Origin: CAYFPS01 sp964345075
GTDB taxonomy: Bacteria > CAIWAD01
Length of the DNA stretch: 64,000 bases
Direction of reading: 5' to 3'
NCBI GenBank assembly: GCA_964345075.1
Contig: CAYFPS010000006.1
Location: 95,952-159,951 of the forward strand
Shown: piece after piece, positions 56,501-63,620 of the stretch
Position numbering within the stretch: the first letter of the stretch is position 1
Layout: every line of letters begins with the position of its first letter
Program-made: the position numbers and the translations under genes
Notes under the pieces: generated by a model
Databases searched by the model: none
Told to the model about the DNA's origin: nothing
The model's input: only the letters and a program-made list of their open reading frames with translations

Positions 56501-56533
56501 TGCAATGGATTCGCGGCGTGTCACGGCCTCTTC
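56501..56533. repeat. 33-bp direct repeat, left copy flanking the ATPase gene
   Basis: Begins TGCAATGGATTCGCGGCG and ends CGGCCTCTTC. It matches the copy at 57955 with 30 of 33 positions identical. Confidence 0.8.
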
Positions 56534-56710
56534 TTTTCGCGAACCCGCAAGACGTCCTGGGCAATGCCGAAACATCGGCGCACATGAACTGAAAATTGAA
56601 GTTCAGGCGTTTTCCCTGTTTGATCTAGTGTGCTAAGAAGAGCCAAGTTCTGTCAATATTTTGGAAATAGTAGAAATAGAATGGTAAGATGGGGTAAGTA
56701 GTTTCAAGTC

Positions 56711-57913
56711 GTGGGGCGCGAAGTGGATCCGATACGAAACCCATTCTCTCCTGGTGCAGGAACGCCGCCGCCCTCGCTAGTAGGTCGTGACGAGATCATA
56801 GCATCCGCGGAAATCGCGCTTCGGCGAGTCAAGATCGGACGACCTGAGAAGAGTCAGCTGCTGCTTGGCCTGCGTGGTGTGGGAAAGACTGTGCTGCTGA
56901 ACCGGATTGCTGAAATGGCGGAGGCCCTGGACTACGAGTGCATTCAGCTTGAAGCACCGGAAGGACAACGCCTGGCAAGCTATCTTGCTCCAGCTGTGAA
57001 GAGCACGATTCTTCGTCTCAGCAAAGTGGAAAAAGCGAGGGATGTCGTCGCCCGGGCGGTTGGGGCTCTCCGGGGCTTTGCCAGCACGTTCAAGGTCACC
57101 ATCGGTGAGTTTGGGTTAACGGTCAATGAGCCAGCCACAGCGGATAGTGGGAACCTGGAGCTTGATCTGCCGCAACTACTAGTGGCTGTCGGACGCGCGG
57201 CAGCAGCAGCAGATCGCAGTGTTGTGCTTCTGATTGATGAAATCCAGTATCTCGTAGATGAAGATTTGCGTGCGCTGATCGTGGCCTTTCATACAATGGC
57301 TCAAAAGAAATTGCCCCTCCTGCTATTTGGTGCAGGCCTGCCGCAGGTAGCTGGGCTGGCGGGTGATGCGAAGTCGTATGCGGAACGGCTGTTTGCGTAT
57401 CCTTCTGTCGGTCCTCTTGCAAGCGATTCGGCAAAAGAAGCAATCCGACAACCGCTTGAGAGTGAAAACGTATCGATAGTAGAAGCAGCATTGGATGCAA
57501 TCGTATCCGTAACGAAGGGCTATCCCTACTACTTGCAGGAATGGGGAAAGCATGCTTGGCACGAAGCGGAGAAATCTCCGATTCTTGAAGCGGATGTTCA
57601 GTTGGCAAGTCAGGCCGCGACGGAGTCGCTGGATGCCAGCTTTTTTCGAGTACGCTTTGACCGCCTCACGCCCCGAGAGCAGGATTACCTCCGAGCCATG
57701 GCTGAACTTGGGCCAGGTCCTCATCGATCGGGGGCAATTGCGGACGCTTTTGGGCGAAAGGTGGAAAGCCTTGGTCCACTTCGTAATGGGTTGATCAAGA
57801 AGGGCATGATTTGGAGCCCGACGCACGGTGATACGGCATTCACTGTTCCGCTGTTTGATGAATTCATGCGCCGTGAAATGCCGAAGTGGAGCGTCAAGCG
57901 GGCCCCTAGGTGA
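56711..57913 (+). CDS. AAA-family ATPase
   Basis: 400-residue ATPase of the MoxR/ORC-like STAND group that commonly begins PIRNPFSPGAGTPPPSLVGR. Walker A LLGLRGVGKTVLL has Lys59; Walker B is VVLLIDEIQYL near residue 175, and FGAGLPQ is a sensor-like stretch. A winged-helix C-terminus (LTPREQDYLRAMAELGPG) ends the protein. It is a single-gene cassette, unlike its neighbours in composition, between two 33-bp direct repeats. The function of such orphans is unclear; a role in antitoxin, defence or DNA-related control is a guess. The GTG start has a weak ribosome site; GTG 56723 is possible. Confidence 0.85.
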   Translation: MGREVDPIRNPFSPGAGTPPPSLVGRDEIIASAEIALRRVKIGRPEKSQLLLGLRGVGKTVLLNRIAEMAEALDYECIQLEAPEGQRLASYLAPAVKSTILRLSKVEKARDVVARAVGALRGFASTFKVTIGEFGLTVNEPATADSGNLELDLPQLLVAVGRAAAAADRSVVLLIDEIQYLVDEDLRALIVAFHTMAQKKLPLLLFGAGLPQVAGLAGDAKSYAERLFAYPSVGPLASDSAKEAIRQPLESENVSIVEAALDAIVSVTKGYPYYLQEWGKHAWHEAEKSPILEADVQLASQAATESLDASFFRVRFDRLTPREQDYLRAMAELGPGPHRSGAIADAFGRKVESLGPLRNGLIKKGMIWSPTHGDTAFTVPLFDEFMRREMPKWSVKRAPR

Positions 57914-57954
57914 CCTGTTTCTGGCGAATGGGAAAAGAAAGGGATACCATTACT

Positions 57955-57987
57955 TGCAATGGATTCGCGGCGCTTCCCGGCCTCTTC
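57955..57987. repeat. 33-bp direct repeat, right copy flanking the ATPase gene
   Basis: Second copy of the repeat at 56501, identical over its first 18 bases, three mismatches overall, 1,454 bp downstream. The pair brackets the ATPase gene. Confidence 0.8.
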
Positions 57988-58109
57988 GCCTTCGGTTAAG
58001 AACCGCCTGCGACTAAATGCCTGATAATCGGGACACCCAATCGAAGTGTTGACGTTGAGGCGTTGATCAGATTGATTCTCAAAGGTATAGTGGGCTGGAT
58101 ATTGCTTAG

Positions 58110-58155
58110 GGTGCCAGACACGTGCCAGACACGTGTCTGGCACGTGTCTGGCACC
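58110..58155. repeat. 46-bp perfect palindrome (REP-like)
   Basis: Made of the 11-bp unit GTGCCAGACAC twice, then its reverse complement GTGTCTGGCAC twice, with one extra G/C at each end. It is similar in kind to repeats mobilised by REP-associated (Y1) transposases. It lies in the 337-bp space between the ATPase gene and dctP. Confidence 0.85.
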
Positions 58156-58216
58156 AGCGCCCCCGACTGTCAAGCCGTCCTGACAAAAATCAAAGCCATC
58201 ACTGCCTGCAAGACCC

Positions 58217-58223
58217 TACCTTG
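58217..58223 (+). promoter_or_regulatory. Possible minus-7 box TACCTTG before dctP
   Basis: CCCTACCTTG resembles the TTCCTACCTTTA element. A start site about 8 bp later would give a leader of about 20 nt before ATG 58251. Confidence 0.28.
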
Positions 58224-58250
58224 TTCCTTTGTGCATCAACGAGGGGAATC

Positions 58251-59237
58251 ATGATCCGCATCCTTTTGCTTCTGGCATTGCCAGTCCTGCTGAATGCCGC
58301 CACGGTCATCAAGTTTGCCACGGTAGCGCCGCGCAATTCCACATGGATGAACATCATGGAGGAGCTGGACGCCGAAGTCCAGACTGCCACGGAAGGCGAG
58401 GTGGCCTTCAAGTTCTATCCGGGCGGCGTGCAGGGCGACGAAAAAGATGTGATACGCAAGATCCGCATCGGCCAGCTGCATGGCGGTGGCTTCACGGGTG
58501 TGGGTCTGGGACTGGTCGAGCCGCAGTCGCGCATTCTCGATCTGCCCTATCTCTTCAAGGATGCCGCCGAAGCGGATGTGGTGCTGGATGGCCTCTTTGA
58601 CGACATGAGCGCCCTTTTTCTGGAGAAGGGATATGTGCTGCTGGGCTGGGCTGAAGTCGGCTTCGTGCACTTCTTTACGCAGGAGCCCGTGCGCAGCATT
58701 GATGACCTGAAGGCACAGAAGATGTGGATCTGGGAAGGAGACCCGCTGGCCGGTGCTTACTTCTCGGAGCTTGGCCTCAAGCCTGTGCCGCTGGCCCTGC
58801 CCGATGTGCTGACCAGTTTTCAGACGGGCCTGATCAATGGTGCCTATGCCAGCCCTTACGGCGCCAGCGTGCTGCAGTGGCAGTCCCGCGTCAAGTATGT
58901 ATCCGATCGACCGATGGCAGACGCCTGCGGCGCCGTGCTCGTTTCCAGCAAGATTTTCAACAAGCTGAGCCCCGAGCATCAGCAGATTCTGCGTGATGTA
59001 TCACGGCGTAAACTGCGCGAATTGACCATGGCCAGCCGGGAGGACAATCAACTGGCGCTTAAGGCCTTCATCGATTCCGGCATCGAGCGTGTATCACCGG
59101 AAAGCGAGGCGATGGCTGCCCGCTTCGAGGAAATTGGTATCACGGTGCAGGATAAACTGGCTGGGGATCTTTTCGATAGAGCGCTGCTGGAGAAGGTCCG
59201 CCAGCTGCTGGCCCAGCATCGCGCGCAGGCTGAATGA
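58251..59237 (+). CDS. dctP: TRAP transporter solute-binding protein (DctP/TatP family)
   Basis: 328-residue periplasmic binding protein, signal LLLLALPVLLNAA. The fold is seen in KFATVAPRNSTWMNIMEELD, GGVQGDEKDVIRKIRIGQLH and DVLTSFQTGLINGAYASPYG. The ligand-contacting segment KMWIWEGDP (residues 157-165) has Trp where most DctP proteins carry the conserved carboxylate-binding Arg. That points to a non-carboxylate, perhaps hydrophobic ligand, as proposed for TatP proteins. GAGGGGA precedes the ATG. Overlaps dctQ by 4 bp. Octamers at 58997 and 59090. Confidence 0.88.
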   Translation: MIRILLLLALPVLLNAATVIKFATVAPRNSTWMNIMEELDAEVQTATEGEVAFKFYPGGVQGDEKDVIRKIRIGQLHGGGFTGVGLGLVEPQSRILDLPYLFKDAAEADVVLDGLFDDMSALFLEKGYVLLGWAEVGFVHFFTQEPVRSIDDLKAQKMWIWEGDPLAGAYFSELGLKPVPLALPDVLTSFQTGLINGAYASPYGASVLQWQSRVKYVSDRPMADACGAVLVSSKIFNKLSPEHQQILRDVSRRKLRELTMASREDNQLALKAFIDSGIERVSPESEAMAARFEEIGITVQDKLAGDLFDRALLEKVRQLLAQHRAQAE

Positions 59238-59740
59238 AGCTTGTATCACGCATGCTGAGCCACCTGCGTCGCTTGCTGGAAGGTCTTGAACTGGCATTGC
59301 TCGTACTGCTGCTTGCTGCCCTGCTGCTGCTCTCCTTTTCTCAGGTTGTATTACGGCAGTTTGATCAGGGGCTGCTCTGGGCGGATGTTCTGGTCCGTCA
59401 CATGGTGCTCTGGATTGGCATGATCGGCGCTGCACTGGCCGCTTCCAAAAGCCGTCACATTCGCATTGACGCGCTGGGTCGCCTGCTCAAGGATCCGTTG
59501 AAAGCCCTGAATGAGAGCCTGATGGATCTGATCGGCATCTGGATTTCCTGGCGACTGGCCCACGCGGCCTGGTCCTTCCTGCAGATGACCATCGAGTTTG
59601 AAGAAGTGATTGAGGGCCTGGACTGGCCGGCCTGGCCACTGCAGGCCGTGATCCCCGCAGGCTTCGCGCTGATGGCCCTGCACTTTCTGCTCAACCTGCT
59701 ACAAAGGCTTTCAGGTGAAGGCGTGGAGCAGGGCGCATGA
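59234..59740 (+). CDS. dctQ: TRAP transporter small membrane subunit (DctQ)
   Basis: 168 residues with four membrane helices: LELALLVLLLAALLLLSFSQ, then HMVLWIGMIGAALAAS, LIGIWISWRLAHAAW and VIPAGFALMALHFLL. The conserved SFSQVVLRQFDQGLLWAD and SRHIRIDAL are standard for DctQ. Start ATG overlaps dctP; octamer TGTATCAC at 59242 lies in the first codons. Confidence 0.9.
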   Translation: MKLVSRMLSHLRRLLEGLELALLVLLLAALLLLSFSQVVLRQFDQGLLWADVLVRHMVLWIGMIGAALAASKSRHIRIDALGRLLKDPLKALNESLMDLIGIWISWRLAHAAWSFLQMTIEFEEVIEGLDWPAWPLQAVIPAGFALMALHFLLNLLQRLSGEGVEQGA

Positions 59741-60990
59741 TTGGAACGCTTGGCTTAAGCTTGCTGGCCCTGCTTGGCCTGCCACTCTTTCTGCTGATCG
59801 GCTGGATTGCCCTGATTGCCTTTGGCAGCGCGGAGATCGATCCGGCGGCGATCATCATCGAACTCTATCGCATGGCCAGTCAGCCCGTGCTGGTAGCCAT
59901 TCCGCTCTTCACCTTTGCCGGATTTCTGATGGCCGAATCGGGCCTGCCCGGGCGCATCATTCGCTTGAGCCGTGCCAGTCTTTCCTGGCTGCCGGGCGGT
60001 CTGGCGCTGGTCAGTCTGGGCACTTGCGCCCTGTTCACGGCCTTTACCGGCGCATCGGGCGTAACTATCATCGCGCTGGGTGGCCTGCTCTTTCCGATTC
60101 TGGTGAAGGAAGGTTACCCAGAGCGCTTCTCACTGGGCCTGATGACCACTTCCGGCAGCCTGGGCCTGCTTTTTCCACCCAGCCTGCCCCTGATCCTTTA
60201 CGGACTGGTGGCTGGCGTCAGCGTGGATCAGCTTTTCCGTGCCGGGCTGATTCCCGGATTGCTGATTCTGCTGATCCTGGGACTTTATTCGGCGCGCATT
60301 GCCGGCAAAAGCAAGGTCAGGCGCGAGGCCTTTTCGCTGGCCGATCTGAAGGCTGCGCTGAAGGACGCCGCATGGGAACTGCCCATTCCGCCCCTTGTGC
60401 TTTACCTGATTTACGGAGGTGTAGTCACGGCTGCGGAAGCCGCCGCCGTTACCGCAATGGTCGTGCTGGTTGTTGAGGTTTTCATCCACCGCGAGATTCC
60501 CTTCAGCCGCCTGCCCGCGATCATTGGTGAAAGCATGGCCATGGTTGGTGCTGTGCTGGCCATTCTGGGCGTCGCGCTGGGCCTGACAAACTATCTGGTG
60601 GACGCCGAAATTCCCCAGCAGATTCTGGCTTTCATGGAGGGCTGGCTGGACAGCCGCATGAGCTTCCTGCTGGCGCTGAATGTCTTTCTCTTGATCGTTG
60701 GCTGTCTGATGGACATCTTCAGCGCGATCATCGTCGTCGTGCCGCTGATTGTGCCGGTGGCCGCTTCATTCGGTGTGGACCCGGTGCATCTGGGTATCAT
60801 CTTTCTGACGAATCTCGAAATTGGTTACATGACGCCGCCAGTCGGCCTTAACCTCTTTTTAGCGAGTTATCGCTTCAACCGGCCGGTGCTCGAGCTGTAC
60901 CGCAGCACCTGGGTCTACCTGCTGCTGCTGCTGCTGGCGCTGGCCCTGATCACCTGGGTTCCGGCCCTGTCACTTTGGATGGTTTCGTGA
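59737..60990 (+). CDS. dctM: TRAP transporter large membrane subunit (DctM)
   Basis: 417 residues, about 12 helices, the secondary-transport channel of the TRAP system. Visible motifs: VAIPLFTFAGFLMAESGLPG, FTGASGVTIIALGGLLFPIL and LGLLFPPSLPLILYG, plus NLEIGYMTPPVGLNLFL near the end. It completes the P-Q-M set, whose TatT partner is at 52.6 kb. The stop overlaps the next gene's GTG. Confidence 0.93.
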   Translation: MIGTLGLSLLALLGLPLFLLIGWIALIAFGSAEIDPAAIIIELYRMASQPVLVAIPLFTFAGFLMAESGLPGRIIRLSRASLSWLPGGLALVSLGTCALFTAFTGASGVTIIALGGLLFPILVKEGYPERFSLGLMTTSGSLGLLFPPSLPLILYGLVAGVSVDQLFRAGLIPGLLILLILGLYSARIAGKSKVRREAFSLADLKAALKDAAWELPIPPLVLYLIYGGVVTAAEAAAVTAMVVLVVEVFIHREIPFSRLPAIIGESMAMVGAVLAILGVALGLTNYLVDAEIPQQILAFMEGWLDSRMSFLLALNVFLLIVGCLMDIFSAIIVVVPLIVPVAASFGVDPVHLGIIFLTNLEIGYMTPPVGLNLFLASYRFNRPVLELYRSTWVYLLLLLLALALITWVPALSLWMVS

Positions 60991-62522
60991 TACATCGTGT
61001 CTTCATACTGCTCGGCATTGCCACAGGACTCCTTCTGGCCTATACGGGTGCTCTGCAGCCGGGTCTGGACAAGTGGGTTGAAGGAGACTTGCCTGCCGCA
61101 CGCGATCATTTTGAATGGATGCAGCAGGGTGATCAACCGGAGCTGGCAAGACTGAACCGCATCATTGCCGAGGCCGAGCTCCTGCGCGACAGTTTGAAGC
61201 AGGCCGGAGCTGAGCCCGATAGCCTTCAGCTGCCTCTGGCCAGTGAGCGCTTCACTCATCTGGCTGAAGAATGCAGCAGGATCAAGCTGGATGACAAGCT
61301 GCGCCATGTCGTATTGTATCACACAGCCATGTTACAGCTGGATGCCGGAGATCGTGATACAGCCATCCTGACCCTGCGACAGGCTTACCGGGCAAAGCCA
61401 GGCCTGCAATACATCTCGGACCCGCTGCTGGAGCTGCTGATGGCTGGCGGTGAATCACAACTTTTGCGCCAGACAGCCATGCATCAGGTGGAAATCAGGC
61501 CCGACAATGCCACTGCCTGGTGGGCACTGGGCAAGGCCGACCTCGTGGACGGAATGCCGCGGCGGGCCTTGAACAGCTGGAAGCGTGGCATTGCCACCGT
61601 ACCTCTTCGGCCACTGCTGGAGGATGCCATCTGCCTGGCTCTGGATCTGGGCGAGCGCGATCTGGCGAAAGAGTGGCTACGAATGCTGCGCTTCCGCTAC
61701 GGCAGCGGACCGGAGCCGGCCAGGGTGGACAGTTTGTGTCACAGTCTGGGCCACGCCGATGTGGCCAATCTGCTGCCAGCGGACACGGAAGCCGAGCGCT
61801 ATGCCATCGAGTTTCATGAGTTCTTTCCCGAGGGCCGGGAGTGGGTTTACTCGGTCAAGTACGGCTTCATTCCGCTGGGCACGCTGATTGTCGGCGTCAA
61901 GGAACGGGTTGATCTGCCCAGAAGTGACGGGACGGTTGATGCTGCCTATCGCGTGTATTACAAGATCGACAGCAATCCCATATATCGACTGCTGATTGAT
62001 CTGCACGATTACTACGAGGCCGTGATCCCGGCCCATTGCCTGCACTGCGAGGAGTTCCTGACCTACAGTCTGTCCGGTGACGATCGCTACGATCGCGTCT
62101 ACGAGTTCGATGTGGAGAAGATGCGCATGGAGGCGCGCGGCTATCATGTGGAGGGCGATCTATATCGCTTTGATCTGCCCATTGCCAGGCAGCTCTTTGA
62201 TGGCCTTTCCCTGCTCTTTGCCGCCCGCAGGCAGGTGCGCGAGCAGCGCTTTGGTCCTGTGATGACCATCATCGACGAGGAAGTCCATCGCACGGTCATT
62301 GAGAATGACGGTCGCGATCGGCTGCGCATCATGGGCCGTCCGGCCGAGACGGTGCTCAAGGTTCATGGTACGGCCGATTATCAGGGAATCGCCGGACTGA
62401 CCGGCGAGTTCTGGGGAACCTTTACTTCCGATGTGGAAGCCCTGCCGGTTGCTGCGCGCTTTCAGATCATCCTGGGAAAGGTCAGCATTCGTCTGGAGGA
62501 GGTCCGAAATGCTGGACGCTAG
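60987..62522 (+). CDS. TPR protein with DUF3108 domain
   Basis: 511 residues. N-terminal membrane anchor or signal (VFILLGIATGLLLAYTGAL), TPR-like helices to about residue 280 (LYHTAMLQLDAGDRDTAILT, WWALGKADLVDGMPRRALNS). A C-terminal DUF3108 domain (EWVYSVKYGFIPLGTLIVGV and YRVYYKIDSNPIYRLLIDLH) ends the protein. DUF3108 is an envelope beta-barrel-like fold often found with outer-membrane lipid or polymer loci. The GTG start is a copy of GTGATACA that overlaps the dctM stop. Coupling suggests a role in the same transport process. Octamer pair at 61315/61354. Confidence 0.78.
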   Translation: MIHRVFILLGIATGLLLAYTGALQPGLDKWVEGDLPAARDHFEWMQQGDQPELARLNRIIAEAELLRDSLKQAGAEPDSLQLPLASERFTHLAEECSRIKLDDKLRHVVLYHTAMLQLDAGDRDTAILTLRQAYRAKPGLQYISDPLLELLMAGGESQLLRQTAMHQVEIRPDNATAWWALGKADLVDGMPRRALNSWKRGIATVPLRPLLEDAICLALDLGERDLAKEWLRMLRFRYGSGPEPARVDSLCHSLGHADVANLLPADTEAERYAIEFHEFFPEGREWVYSVKYGFIPLGTLIVGVKERVDLPRSDGTVDAAYRVYYKIDSNPIYRLLIDLHDYYEAVIPAHCLHCEEFLTYSLSGDDRYDRVYEFDVEKMRMEARGYHVEGDLYRFDLPIARQLFDGLSLLFAARRQVREQRFGPVMTIIDEEVHRTVIENDGRDRLRIMGRPAETVLKVHGTADYQGIAGLTGEFWGTFTSDVEALPVAARFQIILGKVSIRLEEVRNAGR

Positions 62523-62997
62523 TCGCCGCGAGCCCTCATCAATCGAAGAAGCCCGGGCATGGCGGGACGAACTTGAGGCCCGGGGCGGCAAGGTCGTCTT
62601 CACCAATGGTGTCTTTGATCTTTTGCATAGTGGACATGTGGCCTACCTGGACGCGGCCCGCGCAGCCGGCGATGGTCTTATCGTCGGGCTCAACACCGAT
62701 GCCAGCGTGCGCAGACTGGGGAAGGGCCCCGAACGCCCGATCAACAGTGAGCTGGACAGAGCCTATGTGCTGCTGGGTCTGAAGGCCGTTGACCATGTTG
62801 TCCTTTTTGATGATGACACCCCATTAGAGCTGATCAAAGCCCTTGAACCACACATTTTGGCCAAGGGCGCTGATTACAGTCTGGAGCAGATTGTCGGCGC
62901 CAAAGAAGTTCTGTCTGCCGGCGGCAAGGTTCTGCGCATTCCCCTGCGTGAAGGTCGTTCCACAACTGCGATGGTTCGAGCTTTGCGCCAAAGCTAA
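62509..62997 (+). CDS. rfaE2: D-glycero-beta-D-manno-heptose 1-phosphate adenylyltransferase
   Basis: 162-residue nucleotidyltransferase of the HldE C-terminal / RfaE2 type, activating heptose for LPS or S-layer glycans. VFTNGVFDLLHSGHVAYLDA holds the HxGH motif at residues 40-43. LIVGLNTDASVRRLGKGPER and ILAKGADYSLEQIVGAKEV complete it. It is a single-domain protein, unlike the fused E. coli HldE. AGGAGG lies 6-7 bp before the ATG, inside the previous gene's end. Confidence 0.92.
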   Translation: MLDASRREPSSIEEARAWRDELEARGGKVVFTNGVFDLLHSGHVAYLDAARAAGDGLIVGLNTDASVRRLGKGPERPINSELDRAYVLLGLKAVDHVVLFDDDTPLELIKALEPHILAKGADYSLEQIVGAKEVLSAGGKVLRIPLREGRSTTAMVRALRQS

Positions 62998-63107
62998 GCA
63001 CCCTCACTGTCCGGAATTGAACAACAGGTGCCCGATTCTGTGCACTTTCAGCTGCCTGCAAAACCGTCACTTTTCTTAAGTCGCAGATTATCAACAGGAT
63101 CACTTTT

Positions 63108-63124
63108 TGGCATGATCTTAGCAT
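63108..63124 (+). promoter_or_regulatory. Sigma54-like promoter
   Basis: TTGGCATGATCTTAGCA has GG and GC separated by exactly 10 bp and matches 15 of 17 positions of the minus-24/minus-12 consensus YTGGCACGRNNNTTGCW. It points to a non-coding region ending in a terminator. No sigma54 activator or rpoN is visible in the window. Inference from the match alone. Confidence 0.4.
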
Positions 63125-63134
63125 AGGCGAGGAG

Positions 63135-63282
63135 CGCAAGATCGAACGCTTCCGTCATTGTCGGGCTCCCCGCCCGGTGATGCCTGGCCCTGGTAAGGCC
63201 AATACGGATCGAGAAGGGCGGTAGGTTTTGATTGCTGATTCACGAGAGGCCCCGAATCCCCTTCGGGGCCTCTTCTATTTTT
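63135..63282 (+). ncRNA. Possible structured small RNA
   Basis: Between the sigma54-like promoter and a strong terminator lie about 148 nt with no gene. It can fold as two hairpins, CGGGC-TCCCC-GCCCG and TGGCC-CTGGTAA-GGCCA, closed by TCCGT / ACGGA. It does not match tmRNA, RNase P or SRP RNA as I know them. Start is estimated from the promoter position. Confidence 0.3.
63245..63282 (+). terminator. Strong intrinsic terminator
   Basis: 12-bp stem AGAGGCCCCGAA / TTCGGGGCCTCT with a 5-nt loop (TCCCC), followed by TCTATTTTT. Confidence 0.88.
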
Positions 63283-63290
63283 GGCAAAAT

Positions 63291-63311
63291 GCCTGACGCC
63301 TGACGCCTGAC
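63291..63311. repeat. 7-bp tandem repeat GCCTGAC x3
   Basis: Three exact GCCTGAC units at 63291, 63298 and 63305, followed by GCC. Confidence 0.7.
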
Positions 63312-63396
63312 GCCCCTCGGGGATAGGTGCCTGTGCTCGCACTGCAGCGCTCTCGCGTCCACTGCCGTGGGGGCCTTCTTTCTTTGCTGCTGCAAG

Positions 63397-63595
63397 GCTG
63401 TTCGCAAGCGAACAGCAGCAGAACGCAAAGTGCGTTCTGCACAGACCATTCGTGAGTCAACGTTTTCTAAAGCAAAGAAAGCAGCTCTCAGATTGCCGCG
63501 CATAACTTGCGTGCTGCTTCGCTGCACGCTTCGAACAGATGCGCGATCGGCGTCTGCCAGGCAAGCCGTGCTTCATTGATGCCGCAAGCGGCATC
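63397..63595. repeat. Cluster of hairpins in non-coding DNA
   Basis: Perfect inverted repeats with short centres: GCTGTTCGC-AA-GCGAACAGC (63397), GCAGAACGC-AAAGT-GCGTTCTGC (63418), GATGCCGC-AA-GCGGCATC (63578), and a looser GCGTGC/GCACGC pair near 63508. No gene is supported in 63.3-64.0 kb. It looks like an intergenic repeat region, not coding. Confidence 0.6.
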
Positions 63596-63620
63596 GGTGG
63601 TGAATCAGAAGGCCAATTTC

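Larger units (their letters stand above)
1251..61361. repeat. Dispersed octamer GTGATACA / TGTATCAC, about 54 copies
   Basis: Hand-found starts of GTGATACA: 1251, 1531, 7051, 7468, 9669, 11463, 14655, 15554, 16094, 19123, 20490, 22309, 22810, 23384, 24817, 31811, 33858, 33996, 36355, 36813, 37194, 42992, 47668, 49909, 50416, 50718, 51051, 51744, 60987, 61354. Starts of TGTATCAC: 8664, 11166, 14189, 18057, 18240, 18781, 19609, 21153, 23878, 23937, 30661, 31843, 38695, 38788, 40466, 43443, 45218, 45787, 48322, 52080, 58997, 59090, 59242, 61315. A near variant TGTAACAC is seen at 4853, 6215, 24147, 35175, 38414, 39469, 47096 and 52221. Confidence 0.85.

Noticed and set aside
58139..58155. Sigma54-like match CTGGCACGTGTCTGGCA before dctP
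   Set aside because: It is wholly part of the palindromic repeat, so the match is best explained by the repeat units.
58122..58250. In-frame extension upstream of dctP
   Set aside because: It crosses the 46-bp palindrome; the signal peptide and a good ribosome site put the start at 58251.
63150..63230. RNase P or SRP RNA
   Set aside because: GTCGGGCTCC recalls RNase P P4 by a few bases only; the other conserved elements of either RNA are missing.
63367..63579. Open frame in the right-hand repeat region
   Set aside because: It is made of hairpin sequence and has no ribosome site or recognisable domain.
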